In this document: positions 18,394 through 28,024 of the stretch, piece after piece
Numbering within the stretch: the stretch's first letter is position 1
How the letters are laid out: the number at the start of each line of letters is the position of its first letter
DNA from: Perkinsus olseni
Lineage: Eukaryota > Perkinsozoa > Perkinsida > Perkinsidae
Length of the DNA stretch: 64,000 nt
Direction of reading: 5' to 3'
Assembly (NCBI GenBank): GCA_013115135.1
Contig: JABANP010000208.1
Coordinates: 22,077-86,076 of the forward strand
The notes under the pieces: generated by a model
The model's database searches: none
Told to the model about the DNA's origin: nothing
Seen by the model: only the letters and a program-made list of their open reading frames with translations
Translations under genes and position numbers: made by a program

Positions 18394-20783
18394 TCAAGCC
18401 TTGTGGTAGACCGGACAGTCGCCGAGATCCGGGAACTGCGGATTCATTCTCAGATGAGTCCAGTTCTTGACGCTGACAATCTCCTCGTGGATAGCCGCCC
18501 TCTCATCGAGGTTACGAGCCCACATATTCAACTGCTTATGCGGTGGTATAATGTAGAATTGTCGAGGTAGAGATTGTGGCCCAAGCTGGGATGTTGGTGT
18601 ATCCATATCCCACGTGTATCGAGCTCGTAGCACTATTGGGGAATGGTATCGGCTTGTTGACCCAAGTGTTGGTATGCCTCTTGGACCAGTCAGACTCTCC
18701 GAAAGTAGCCCAGTAGCCGAGATGACTGGCGATATTCAGTAGAGGGGAGGTATCGTCATACTCTCATACTCGAGTTTTGGGATTTATCAGCTCTTCGTTA
18801 TCAAAGAGGTACCAGCCATACTGCGGAGCCAATTCCGAACCCACCGCTGTTGAGGCATTCAGGAAGAGCCTTTCCTTGAGGAAGATTTTGAAGAGCCTCG
18901 CCCGTTGAGCAGCCGTGCTCTGTGATAATATGCCCTCTTCGATCTTCTTCAGACGCGGTACCTCGATGTTCTCCACTCGAGAATTCTGTGCTGTCTCTGC
19001 GTCGGAGAGCAACTGATCGGCGTAGTTGAGGAGGAGGTACAGCTGTTGGAACCTCTCATGAATGAAGGCAGGGTCTCCGACCCTATCGACATTCTTGCTG
19101 AAGAAGTTGTCGATAGTCTGATTGTAGTTACCTCCAAAAGAGGATACCCAAGATATCCAGTTATCCGTCATGTGTCGAACAACAGGGACACAAACTTCAT
19201 CCACGTTGGGTACTATGTACCATTGCAGAGCGAAAGTTGAGATGACATATCCACCACCATTGGTAGAGACGTCGAATAATATTCGAGTCACATTGTTCTG
19301 CCGAGCAAAGTCTTGGACTTCCGAGAAGTTCTCGTAGACGACTGCCGGTAGAGAGAATTCTTCACCCCCGGGGACAAAGTCTGGGACACTGACAACCACA
19401 GTGTCATCTAACAACGAGTATTGGTAGCCGGTTCCCTTGATCCACTTCTCTTCTTGAGTCACGGGAGTCTTTGTCGCAAAGAGCACATCATCAACTCGGC
19501 TACCAACCTTGTGTGCTAAAATGTCGTCCAACATTTCGTTATCGTAGTCGCCAGCTGAGAAGTCTCCAGCAAAATCCCACAGACTGTCACCCTCCTTCTG
19601 GTAGAACTCGGTCTCGAACTTCACCGTCCTCTGGAAGAGAGGATTCCAATTGGTCAGCACGTTGTAGAACTGCGCGGTGATGACATCGGCTCCAGCGGAT
19701 TTGCTGTAGTCGCTCAACCGCCCAAGCCAATTTATCGTCTCTGTAGACCCGTCATCATAAGTGACGTTGTGTGGTCCTGTCGGAGGCTGAAACAAACGCA
19801 GGTCCCTGTCTACGGCGGAGCTCACGAAAAAGTGATTGTTGAGTCTCTGGAGGGGGCCCTGGTAGATTCCCAAATACGGGCCGCTCTCGGAGACAGCATC
19901 CTGCATCCACTGAAGAACAGGCTTGCCATCCACCTCCACGATAACATCACCCTCCTTGTGCTTAGTCACCGGTGTGCCGTAGATGAGGGGATAATACGAC
20001 TCGTCCAAGTCCGGGAAACCGAGAGTTATCACCTGAGCTCCGTCACGCATGCGCGATTCGAAGCGGATGGGCAGCACATAGTAGAAGTCTCTGTAGGGCG
20101 TATCATACCGTGTGTGGGCATCGTTCAAACGACTCAATTCGCGCTGCAGAGCGAAGTGGAAGGGAGCCGCTGGGATGCTCTCACTGAAGAACTTTCTCCG
20201 CTCCGCCGGGGTCATCGGGTCCAACACATCTGCGAACTCCCTTATCTTGTCATCAATGAATCCCTTAATGTCAACATCAAGAGAATGGAGTTTGAATCCG
20301 CAGGTGTTGGACTGAATGGATTTGTTCAGCCCGTTGGCGACATCCGTGAAGGCGTAGGTCTCAGTCAAGCCGTACTTCAGATTGTGGAGGGTGAAGAGAG
20401 CGTTGAAGTTGGTGATGGTCAGACTGTTGAGGCATCTGTTCACATCCTCTGCCTTGGCCCATATGTAATCCTTTTTGGTATCGTCAGCAAGATGCTCTTG
20501 GACCGTCTGACCCCTCGCTGGGTCGAGGAGAGCGCACTCGTCCACAGCAGGGATTGGCGGTGTCGGTATATTAGACGTGTTCGCAGGGCCGCAGGGAATG
20601 GGGGGATGACTGCCGTGACACACCGCACCAGGTCCCACCTTGTAGAACATACAGTAGGAGTCATCACGCTGCGTCACATCGCGGCAAGCTTGGTCCCATT
20701 TTTCGGAATCAGGGGGTTGGCCTTGGACTGAGGGACTTCGACACCCACCAGATGGTAACCGAGAAGAGGCGGAGCAAATGCAT
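18394..20783 (-). pseudogene. S41 protease pseudogene (paralog of 11504-14203)
   Basis: Nearly identical to the intact gene along its length, but with three disabling changes. An extra T at about 20729 shifts the frame inside the signal peptide, so the start MHLLRLFSVTIWW soon reaches a stop. A deletion of about 320 bp with an 8-bp addition at about 18765-18772 removes about 104 codons, including the GNCGSACS nucleophile region, and creates a stop at the junction. An extra G at about 18627 shifts the last exon-length stretch. The remaining sequence still shows mostly silent differences, so the duplication or inactivation is recent. It diverges from the AP2 copy at 21890 just as the intact gene does from the one at 15360. 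Confidence 0.9.
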
Positions 20784-21889
20784 CGTCAACAACGCTATGA
20801 TGAGAACGGAGCATAGTCTGCTCAACGGACGCACGCCATATGCCTCTCGAAAGCTTCTGTTCTAGGTTGACCGAAATCCGCTAGCCCAATCAGTCTTTCG
20901 GGCCGTTGTGCGGCTTTCCCTGGTTCCGCATAGCAGGTGCGCATGCGTGTAACACGCACCATCCTCTCTTATCCTCTCACCAGTTTGACAACACCACGGC
21001 CACAGTGGTGAGCAGAACAACAAGGGCATCAGTATTCTTCCAATCCTCTTCTGCGTTGCAATCGAGTTTGCTGAGTTCGAATAGAAGAGGATGCCACTGG
21101 TCAAAGCCGTTGAGGGATGCTGACCGAAGCATAGGTCGCGATGAGGCAGAACCTCTCCGCAGAGCACGTTACGGTTTGTGCGGGCGAGGTCGCCAGCTTG
21201 TGCGTCGTCCCCTTTAACTGTCCCGTTGTAGCCGGGGATCCTCTGTTCAATTGAAGGAGAGAACATCGCCTGCTCGTATTTCACGGCATCAGCTCCTTAT
21301 GGGCTTATCTAGATGGCGAACCATATATAGCCATCTTCGACGGGCCACGAGACGATTTCAAAGTTCGTCCGTTACGAATCATCATCAACAGCTTGTGCGT
21401 ACGCAGCATGTACGCGCCTGGCATCAAGGTCTTCTCGCGCGGCTCGGAACGATTGCTTTCCGATCTTCGCGTCGTCGGCTCTGAAGTTCTGAGGTGATGA
21501 GGTGAGGAGATTCTCTTCATTGGAGCTCCCTCCCTTGACAAGGGAGGGAGCTTAGATCAGTCTGATCATCGGACTCTGCTGAGATCTGATGCGTAAGCAT
21601 GTAACTGACAGTTACTTGCTGTAGGCTTTGTGCGCTGGATCAGCTTCTTCGAATCTTACATCAGAAAGACGTCGCATGCTGAGCATCGACGGAATCTCGT
21701 GACAAGATACCCGCGCCTTGCCTGTGCCAATGGCTATGTTACCTAGCCTTAGTATCCGATTGCTCAGTTTCTACTATCGATGAACGGGTTGATGTTGCCG
21801 GTCTCCCGTCAAACCGAAACGGGCTTTCAATGATGACAATGTCGTAAACTTCGCATTCTCGAAATCACCGCGAGTGTGTTTACTCGTAA
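20784..21889. other. Divergent upstream region of the second block
   Basis: Homologous to 14204-15359. It contains a strong perfect palindrome near 21525-21553 (AGCTCCCTCCCTTG/CAAGGGAGGGAGCT with a one-base centre). In the first block the matching site is only an imperfect inverted repeat. Confidence 0.6.
21602..21621. repeat. 14-nt palindromic insertion, shown by comparison with a paralog
   Basis: TAACTG-A-CAGTTA-C-TTGCTG, two mismatches in the third arm. The homologous site near 15066 reads CATAACTGTTGGC, exactly 14 nt shorter. Both spacer bases fit the inverted 8-mer rule. Confidence 0.75.
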
Positions 21890-24477
21890 ATGGCAAACGA
21901 TGGATGGAGTAGGCAGCGACAACTCCCTGAAAAACAACTCAAGGCTCGATCGATCGAGGAAATCGAATGCGATGCCGATACCGTACGGCAGGTGAGAACA
22001 TAATGGCGGCGGCGGCCGAGGTGCCATCCTTGACTACTGTAGATGATCGGGTACTGGAATCGATGTTGCATGTCACATAAACGAGTCAGCCGTGATGAGC
22101 TAGGCCTATGCTGTCTACCATCTCTCCTCACTAATGCTGATCTAATAGAGGCCCACGCCGTGAGGGACCCTTCGGTAGGGCTGGGCTGCCGAGTCCGTAC
22201 GAGAGGTGGTGCATCAGGCCGGCTGTCTTCATGGCGGGGAGATACCCTACCTTGTGAAAGTCAAACCTTGTTTTGAGGTCGGCGGAGACGAACACTCCTT
22301 CCTGCTGATCATTACTGTTCAGTATCTCTCTAGCACCGATCAAAAATCTATCGTCGAAGCAATGCTGGCCATGGCTAGGAGTGGAACCACGGTGGAAGAC
22401 GCCCCGGATGGCCGAGAGGGCCCGGCAGTGGGCCCAGTAGGCGCTAGGGAGCATCTACGTCGCTACCCGACTGTGCACAGTTAACCCTGGATGCAGCACC
22501 GGATGAACTCAAGTCGCTCATCGACGCATGCATAGGGCTTGAGCGAGTAGACGATGAGTTGGAGAACTCCGTCCTGAACACTGACGAATCCAGACGAGGA
22601 GGATACCCGGAGAGGGTCGGTCATGGCGGTCACTTCCAGTCGTCGTCCCATTGGGTCTGACAGGTGACTGACTGTCCGTCCTCATGCCCGGGTAGGATGG
22701 CCTTCCCTCCTCTAGAGATCGCTGAGTTGAAAACTAAGCTCGGGTGGATGAGGGTCTCTGTGGACCCCGACTGCCTGACGGGCCTCAGTGCATGTGAGAC
22801 ATCCTCTGGCGAAACACCACGGTCATTCCCCCGCCAGGCACCGTCCACAACAACGTCGGTGTATTACTGCGGCCATTACTGCCACCCGATGCCGTCAACC
22901 CTCCACGGGAGATGTTCAAGACACCACTCAGTATGCTGGTTGACGCTGCGCAGGGAAGAGGCCCCATCCTGCGGCGGCCTAGTAATCATCTTCAGTAATA
23001 ACCATCAAGTACTTCCATCAGACAACGCTGTAATGGTTGAGGACGATCGAAGCTGTCGCCGTCAGTGTGTTAATGTCCTGAGATGTATGGATGGCTACTG
23101 GTAACTCTACCGGAGCCAATGCCTCTACTCATCAATCCTGATCAGGGAGCGCGATCCGTCCCGACCCGAATGCATCATTCCGGCTAAGCCGAAGTGGAGA
23201 AGCTGTTCCTTTGCTCCCAAGGTGAAATGAGAGCATCCCTAATGACCCTTTTTCATGGAATCTGCTGACGTGTCGCCTTCCAGGCATCCTCTCAAGAGAC
23301 ACGCGGCTCTGACTTGATGAAACCGTGAGGGTTACTACAGCAGGCGTCGAGTCAGCGCTTATTGACTTTAGTGGTCGCTCTATAGAAGATAACCTACTGA
23401 CTCTACTGAGGTCAAGACTTGATGCCGACGAGGTGAGAGGATATGCTCATCTTCTGGGCATAACTGATGCCAACGAGGAGAGTACGGAGGAGCTTCTCCT
23501 TCGGATAGCCGAGGAGTTGGCTATGAGGGTCGCACAGGGTATTCGGCCGACGACGCCTAGTAGGGCTTCCGACCCATACCGGTCCCGAGCATGATCTTCA
23601 GATTACTTCATGTTTGAGCCACAACGGTGGGCTCAGCTGAGGGAAGCTATACAGTCGATGCTGCCCGTAGGCATCGGGGCGGCGGGAAGAGCGGAAGACT
23701 GGCCATTTAGGAGGCGATGGCCAACCTCCCCCCTGGGGCGGTGGGGAGCACTTACCGAGAGTTGGCTGCTGCAATATCCGAGCCCGGGATCACTGAAGTG
23801 GTAAGAAAAGTGGCGACTTCGAAGCGACCTGAAGGTGAGATTCGGAATCAGACTTCTCTGACAGGCCAAATCATTTGGCCCAAATGCCTTCTTCTGTCAG
23901 GCTACGGCCAGCAGAGGGGCAAGAGAGTCTCCTGCGATGTATCTTCTCACGGTGATGTTAGTCGAGTCAGTGCACGGAGAACAAGCACGAGGCAGAGTGG
24001 AGTTCTCGGTGTATCCTGGTACGGAAGGAGAGGAAGTTGGGATGCTTATTGGAACACAAAAGAGGGACAACAAGTCCACAAATATTTCTCGGTCTCGAAG
24101 TATGGCGACGAGGAAGCGTTGGCTCTCGCCACGGGTGAGCAGAATCTATTCTGCCTGCTGTTACGCCATCATAAGTTATGATTCATAACCTTTCAGAATG
24201 CCGTAGGAATGCTGAAATTCGCGGTGAGGCTGTGGCGAGTCTGAGTGGGACTTGCCATAAGCAGAGTGGCGTGGTTGGGGTTCAGTGGAAGCGCCCTTGT
24301 TATTGGGTCGCCAAATGGCGTGTGAATGGGAAAGCAATCGAGAAGCGGTTTTCAGTAGAGAAGTACGGCAGCGAGGAGGCAGCACTGGGAGCAGCCATTG
24401 GTGAGCCGATCCGCCCTCATGCCCAACTATACCCACCCCACCCCTCAGCCTGTCGCCGTTCTAAAGTACCCGAATGA
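21890..24477 (+). pseudogene. Twin-AP2 gene, second copy, with frame-breaking changes
   Basis: The exon order is the same as in the copy at 25158. Exon 1 (21890-21991) begins MANDGWSRQRQLPEKQ; intron 1 is 51 nt. Splice sites and phases match the third copy throughout. Exon 5 has a 1-nt loss near 22805, later compensated, and a TAA at 23102-23104 where the third copy reads TAC. Exon 8 has a 1-nt loss near 23730 (CCTCCCCCCTGG against CCTCCACCCCTGG). The two AP2 domains themselves are open: SGVLGVSWYGRRGSWDAYW and SGVVGVQWKRPCYWVAKW. The intron between them is 62 nt, 14 nt longer than in the third copy, because of a palindromic insertion. It may be a pseudogene or may carry assembly errors. Confidence 0.78.
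24169..24188. repeat. 14-nt palindromic insertion inside an intron
   Basis: TCATAA-G-TTATGA-T-TCATAA, perfect, with both spacer bases as expected. The same intron in the copy at 25158 reads TCATAAGCTCTCAG and is exactly 14 nt shorter (48 against 62 nt). Confidence 0.9.
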
Positions 24478-25157
24478 TGTGTGAGCTCAGCATGTTATGA
24501 TGATGTTATTCTGGTCACCAGTGGCCCTCTTTCTCGATATCATGTTCCCACAACACGGCAATAGCAATAGCAATACTAGGAAGTCGGAAAAGTCTGTTAA
24601 AAGGTTAAGCTTGAAACCTCAGTCAGAAATATGATAATGTAGATATGGTTCCTGAACGAGAATTCGTGTTACAATTCCGTTCATGCCGGTAGACTCCTGA
24701 TCGTGTATCTGCAATACCGGGTGCAACGAAAGAGATGGTATCGCAGAAATAAATATTATATTATTGATAAATGTGCTGGTACAGCTGGCGTCCTGGAGAG
24801 GCTGTGCATCGGTTGTATACTATGACTGGCATAGAGAAGGTTGTTCTGCAAATAGGTTCTGTTTGTCTGGTGGTAGAATGCGCGGCTGTTATGCTACAGG
24901 TCTGGAGTTCGATTCTCCATGTTTGCTTGTCGTTCGATTCTCCAACTCAGACTCATCACCAATGACGGTTTGTCGAAGCCCTCGGTAGTCCGATGCCAAC
25001 AAGAGATCGAGCGAGGAACGGGCCAACGTGATAGGAACCCACCGTTAGTATCGTTGTCTGACTTTCGCCGCTGCGCTGTGTCATTGGGGAAAGCGTTGCC
25101 TCCTCGTGTGCATTACGCACCCGTACCCTATATAGTGTGTCTTCTCTACTCTGGCTC
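24478..25157. other. Intergenic region with a tRNA-like sequence
   Basis: No gene is supported. The upstream DNA of the third AP2 copy is unrelated to that of the first two until about 25230, so this copy has a different promoter and first exon. A tRNA-like sequence lies at 24848-24926. Confidence 0.5.
24848..24926 (+). tRNA. tRNA-like sequence, probably a pseudo-tRNA
   Basis: The acceptor arms GCAAATA and TGTTTGC pair over 7 bp (one G-T). The T-arm TGGAG-TTCGATT-CTCCA pairs perfectly. A Gly-type D-arm phrase GTGGTAGAATGC is present and the anticodon loop would be CTGTTAT (GTT). At 79 nt it is about 7 nt too long in the D region, and the anticodon stem is mismatched. A second GTTCGATTCTCCA follows directly. 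It is more likely a tRNA-derived repeat than a working tRNA. Confidence 0.35.
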
Positions 25158-27739
25158 ATGGCAAAGAAACGGCAGGCAAGGAAGAGGCAGTCACAAGGCA
25201 AGGCTGAGGTCAAACCCACTGAGAAAGTGGATTATGCCGATATCGTACGGCAGGTGAGACTTAATGGCGGCGGCGGTCGGGGTGCCATCCTTGACTACTG
25301 TAGATGATCGGGTACTGGAATCGATGTTGCATGTCACATAGGAGAGTCAGCCGTGATGAGCTAGGCCTATGCTGTCTACCGTCTCTCCTCACTAATACTG
25401 ATCTAATAGAGGCCCACGCCGTGAGGGACCCTTCGGTAGGGCTGGGCTGCCGAGTCTGTACGAGAGGTGGTGCATCAGGCCGGCTGTCTTCATGGTGAGG
25501 AGATACCCTACCTTGTGAAAGTCAAACCTTGTTTTGAGGTCGGCGGAGACGAACACTCCTTCCTGCTGATCATTACTGTTCAGTATCTCTCTAGCAGCGA
25601 TAAAAAATCTGTTGTCGAAACAATGCTGGCCATGGCTAGGAATGGAGTAACAGTGGAAGACGTCCCCGATGGCAATGAAGGATCAGCAGTGGGTCCAGTA
25701 GGCGCTAGGGAGCATCTGCGTTGTTGACCAACCAGCAATGCGCAGTTAACACTGGATGCTGTCCCGAGTGAACTCATGCCGCTCATCGACGGCTGCATAG
25801 GGCTCGAGAAGATTGACGATGAGTTGGACGACCCCGTCCTGAACACTGACGAATCCAGACGAGGGGGGTACCCGGAGAGGGTCGGTCATGTCGGTCACTT
25901 CCAGTCGTCGTCCCATTGGGTCTGACAGGTGACTGACTGTTCATCCTCGTGCCCGGGTAGAATGGCCTCCCCTCCTCTGGAGATCGCTGAGTTGAAAACT
26001 AAGCTTGGATGGATGAGGGTCACTGTGGACCCCGACTGCCTGACGGGCGCCAGTGCATGTGAGACGCCCCCGGCGAAAATCACCACGGTGATTCCCCCGC
26101 CAGGCACCGTCCACAACAAGATCGGTGTATTACTGCGGTCATTACAGCCACCCGATGCCGTCAACCCTCCACGGGAGATGTTCAAGACACCACTCAGTAT
26201 GCTGGTTGACGCTGCGCAGGGCAGATGCCCCATCCTGCGGCGGCCTAGTAATCATCATCAGTATCCACCGTCATTAGGAAGTGCTTCCATCAGATGGCAC
26301 AGTAGAATGGTTGGAGATGATGGAAGCTGCCGCCGTCAGTGCGTCAATGTCCTGAGATGTTTGGATGGCTACTGGTACCCCTATCGGAGCCAATGCCTCT
26401 ACTCATCAATCCAGATCAGGGAGCGCGATCCCTCCCGACCCGAATGCATCATACCGGCTAAGCCGAAGTGGAGAAGCCGCTCCTATAACTCAGAGGTGAG
26501 ATCCAACCCTTCCTAACGAGGGCGTGCTCGACGGCTCTCTTACACGGGAACCGGCTAACGTGCTTTCTGCTGCTGTAGGTATCCGCTGAAGGCACGAGCG
26601 GCTCTGAGCTGATGCAACTGTGAGGGTTACTACAGCTGGTTCACGGCAAACTCTTACCTACTTCAGTGGCCACTCAATAGAAGATAACCTACTTCCCCTA
26701 CTGAGGTCGAGACTTGATGCCGACGAGGTGAGAGGATACGCAAATCGCCTCGGTATCACTGGCGGTGAGGAAGACAAGGAAGACCTTCTCTTCCGAATAG
26801 CCGAGGAGTTGGCTATGAGGGTCGCACAGGGCATTCGGCCGACAACACTCGGTAGGGCTCTCGACCACTACCAGTCCCGAGCATGATCTTCAGATTACTT
26901 CATGTTTGAGCCACAACGGTGGGCTCAGCTGAGGGAAGCTGTACAGTCGATGCTGCCCGTAGGCATCGGGGAGGCGGGAAGAGCGGAAGACTTGCCATTC
27001 AGGAGGCGATGGCCAACCTCCACCCCTGGGGCGGTGGGGAGCACTTACCGAGAGTTGGTTGCTGCAATATCCGAGCCCGGGACGGCGGAAGGAGCGGAGA
27101 AAGTTGCGACCATCAAACGGCGTGGGCGAGGTTAAATCATCCTTCAATGTCGGTCCACAGCGATGTTCTCTGTCAGGCTTCGGTGATCAGAGAGGCAAGA
27201 GAGTCTCCTGTGGTATCTCTGTGCACGGTGATGTTAGCCGGGTCAGTGCGCGAAGAACCAGCTCGAGGCAGAGTGGGGTCCTGGGTGTGTTCTGGAATAA
27301 AAAGAGCAGAAGTTGGGATGCTCAGTGGTACACAAAAGAGGGACAACAAGTCCGCAAATATTTCTCGGTCTCGAAGTATGGCGACGAGGAAGCGTTGACT
27401 CTCGCCACGGGTGAGCAGAATCTATTCTGCCTGCTGTTACGCCATCATAAGCTCTCAGAATGCCGTAGGAACGCTGAACTTCGCGGTGAGGCTGTGGCGA
27501 GTCTGAGTGGGACTTGCCATAAGCAGAGTGGCGTGGTTGGGGTTACGTGGCAGCGCCCTTGTTATTGGGTCGCCAACTGGAGTGAGAATGGAAGGTTCAT
27601 CCGAAAGCTCTTTTCAGTAGAGAAGTACGGCAGCGAGGAGGCAGCATTGGAAGCAGCCATTGGTGAGCCGATCCGCCCTCATGCCCAACTATACCCACCC
27701 CGCCCCTCAGCCTGTCGCCGTTCTAAAGTACCCGAATGA
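25158..27739 (+). CDS. Twin-AP2 domain protein, ten exons (intact copy)
   Basis: The model was built by matching splice sites and phases with the copy at 21890: exons 25158-25253, 25304-25420, 25479-25688, 25746-25880, 25929-26495, 26579-26619, 26667-26851, 26894-27130, 27177-27410 and 27459-27739. It gives 700 codons plus the stop. Introns are 42-83 nt. Several differ in length between copies by numbers not divisible by three (1, 4, 14, 20 nt), yet both copies stay in frame after splicing. The first exon is very basic (MAKKRQARKRQ), like a nuclear signal. Two AP2 DNA-binding domains lie at the C-terminus: SGVLGVFWNKKSRSWDAQW through SKYGDEEALTLAT, and SGVVGVTWQRPCYWVANW through EKYGSEEAALEAA. 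A role as a sequence-specific transcription factor is inferred. The boundary of exons 2/3 and the donor of intron 4 (GTCGGT) are the least certain. Confidence 0.82.
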
Positions 27740-28024
27740 TGTGTGACCCCAGCATGTTATGATGATGTTATTCTGGTCACCAGTGGCCTCTCTTTCTCAA
27801 TACCCCGGGGTCCTTGATGTGCTGTGTTGAATAGTATCGTATTACGGGTGAGGTAGCCGAACTGTTATAACAAAGTTGCACATCGTGAATCGCTTCGCTC
27901 CGCTGAAATTGGTGCATTTTGTTGATTTTCTCCCTCTCGGTATTGAGTTGAATTGAGTTGACCTACGAGGCCCGAGCGACCTTTCATTCGTCTATCTCTC
28001 GGCGTTTTAACAATTCGTCTCACC
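27740..28024. other. Intergenic gap between two plus-strand genes
   Basis: No coding signal. It carries one exact copy of the dispersed 12-mer (27892-27903) and the promoter of the pseudouridine synthase. Confidence 0.5.
27892..27903 (-). repeat. Dispersed 12-mer GCGGAGCGAAGC
   Basis: Exact copy, reverse orientation relative to the flanking genes, in the gap upstream of the start at 28025. Confidence 0.7.

Noticed and set aside
9493..24188. CRISPR array made of the short palindromic units
   Set aside because: The arms differ in sequence at every site, there are no constant repeats with spacers, and the genes are eukaryotic.
24848..24926. A functional tRNA gene
   Set aside because: Acceptor and T arms pair, but the D region is too long and the anticodon stem does not pair, so it is kept only as a tRNA-like sequence.
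25254..25303. Start of the AP2 protein at the ATG at 25304
   Set aside because: Both paralogs have an upstream basic exon joined in frame by an intron that differs by 1 nt in length between copies.
26852..26893. Two separate small genes with a 15-bp gap (stop near 26886, ATG at 26902)
   Set aside because: A 42-nt GT-AG intron restores one frame in both paralogs with the same phase, so a single gene is the better reading.
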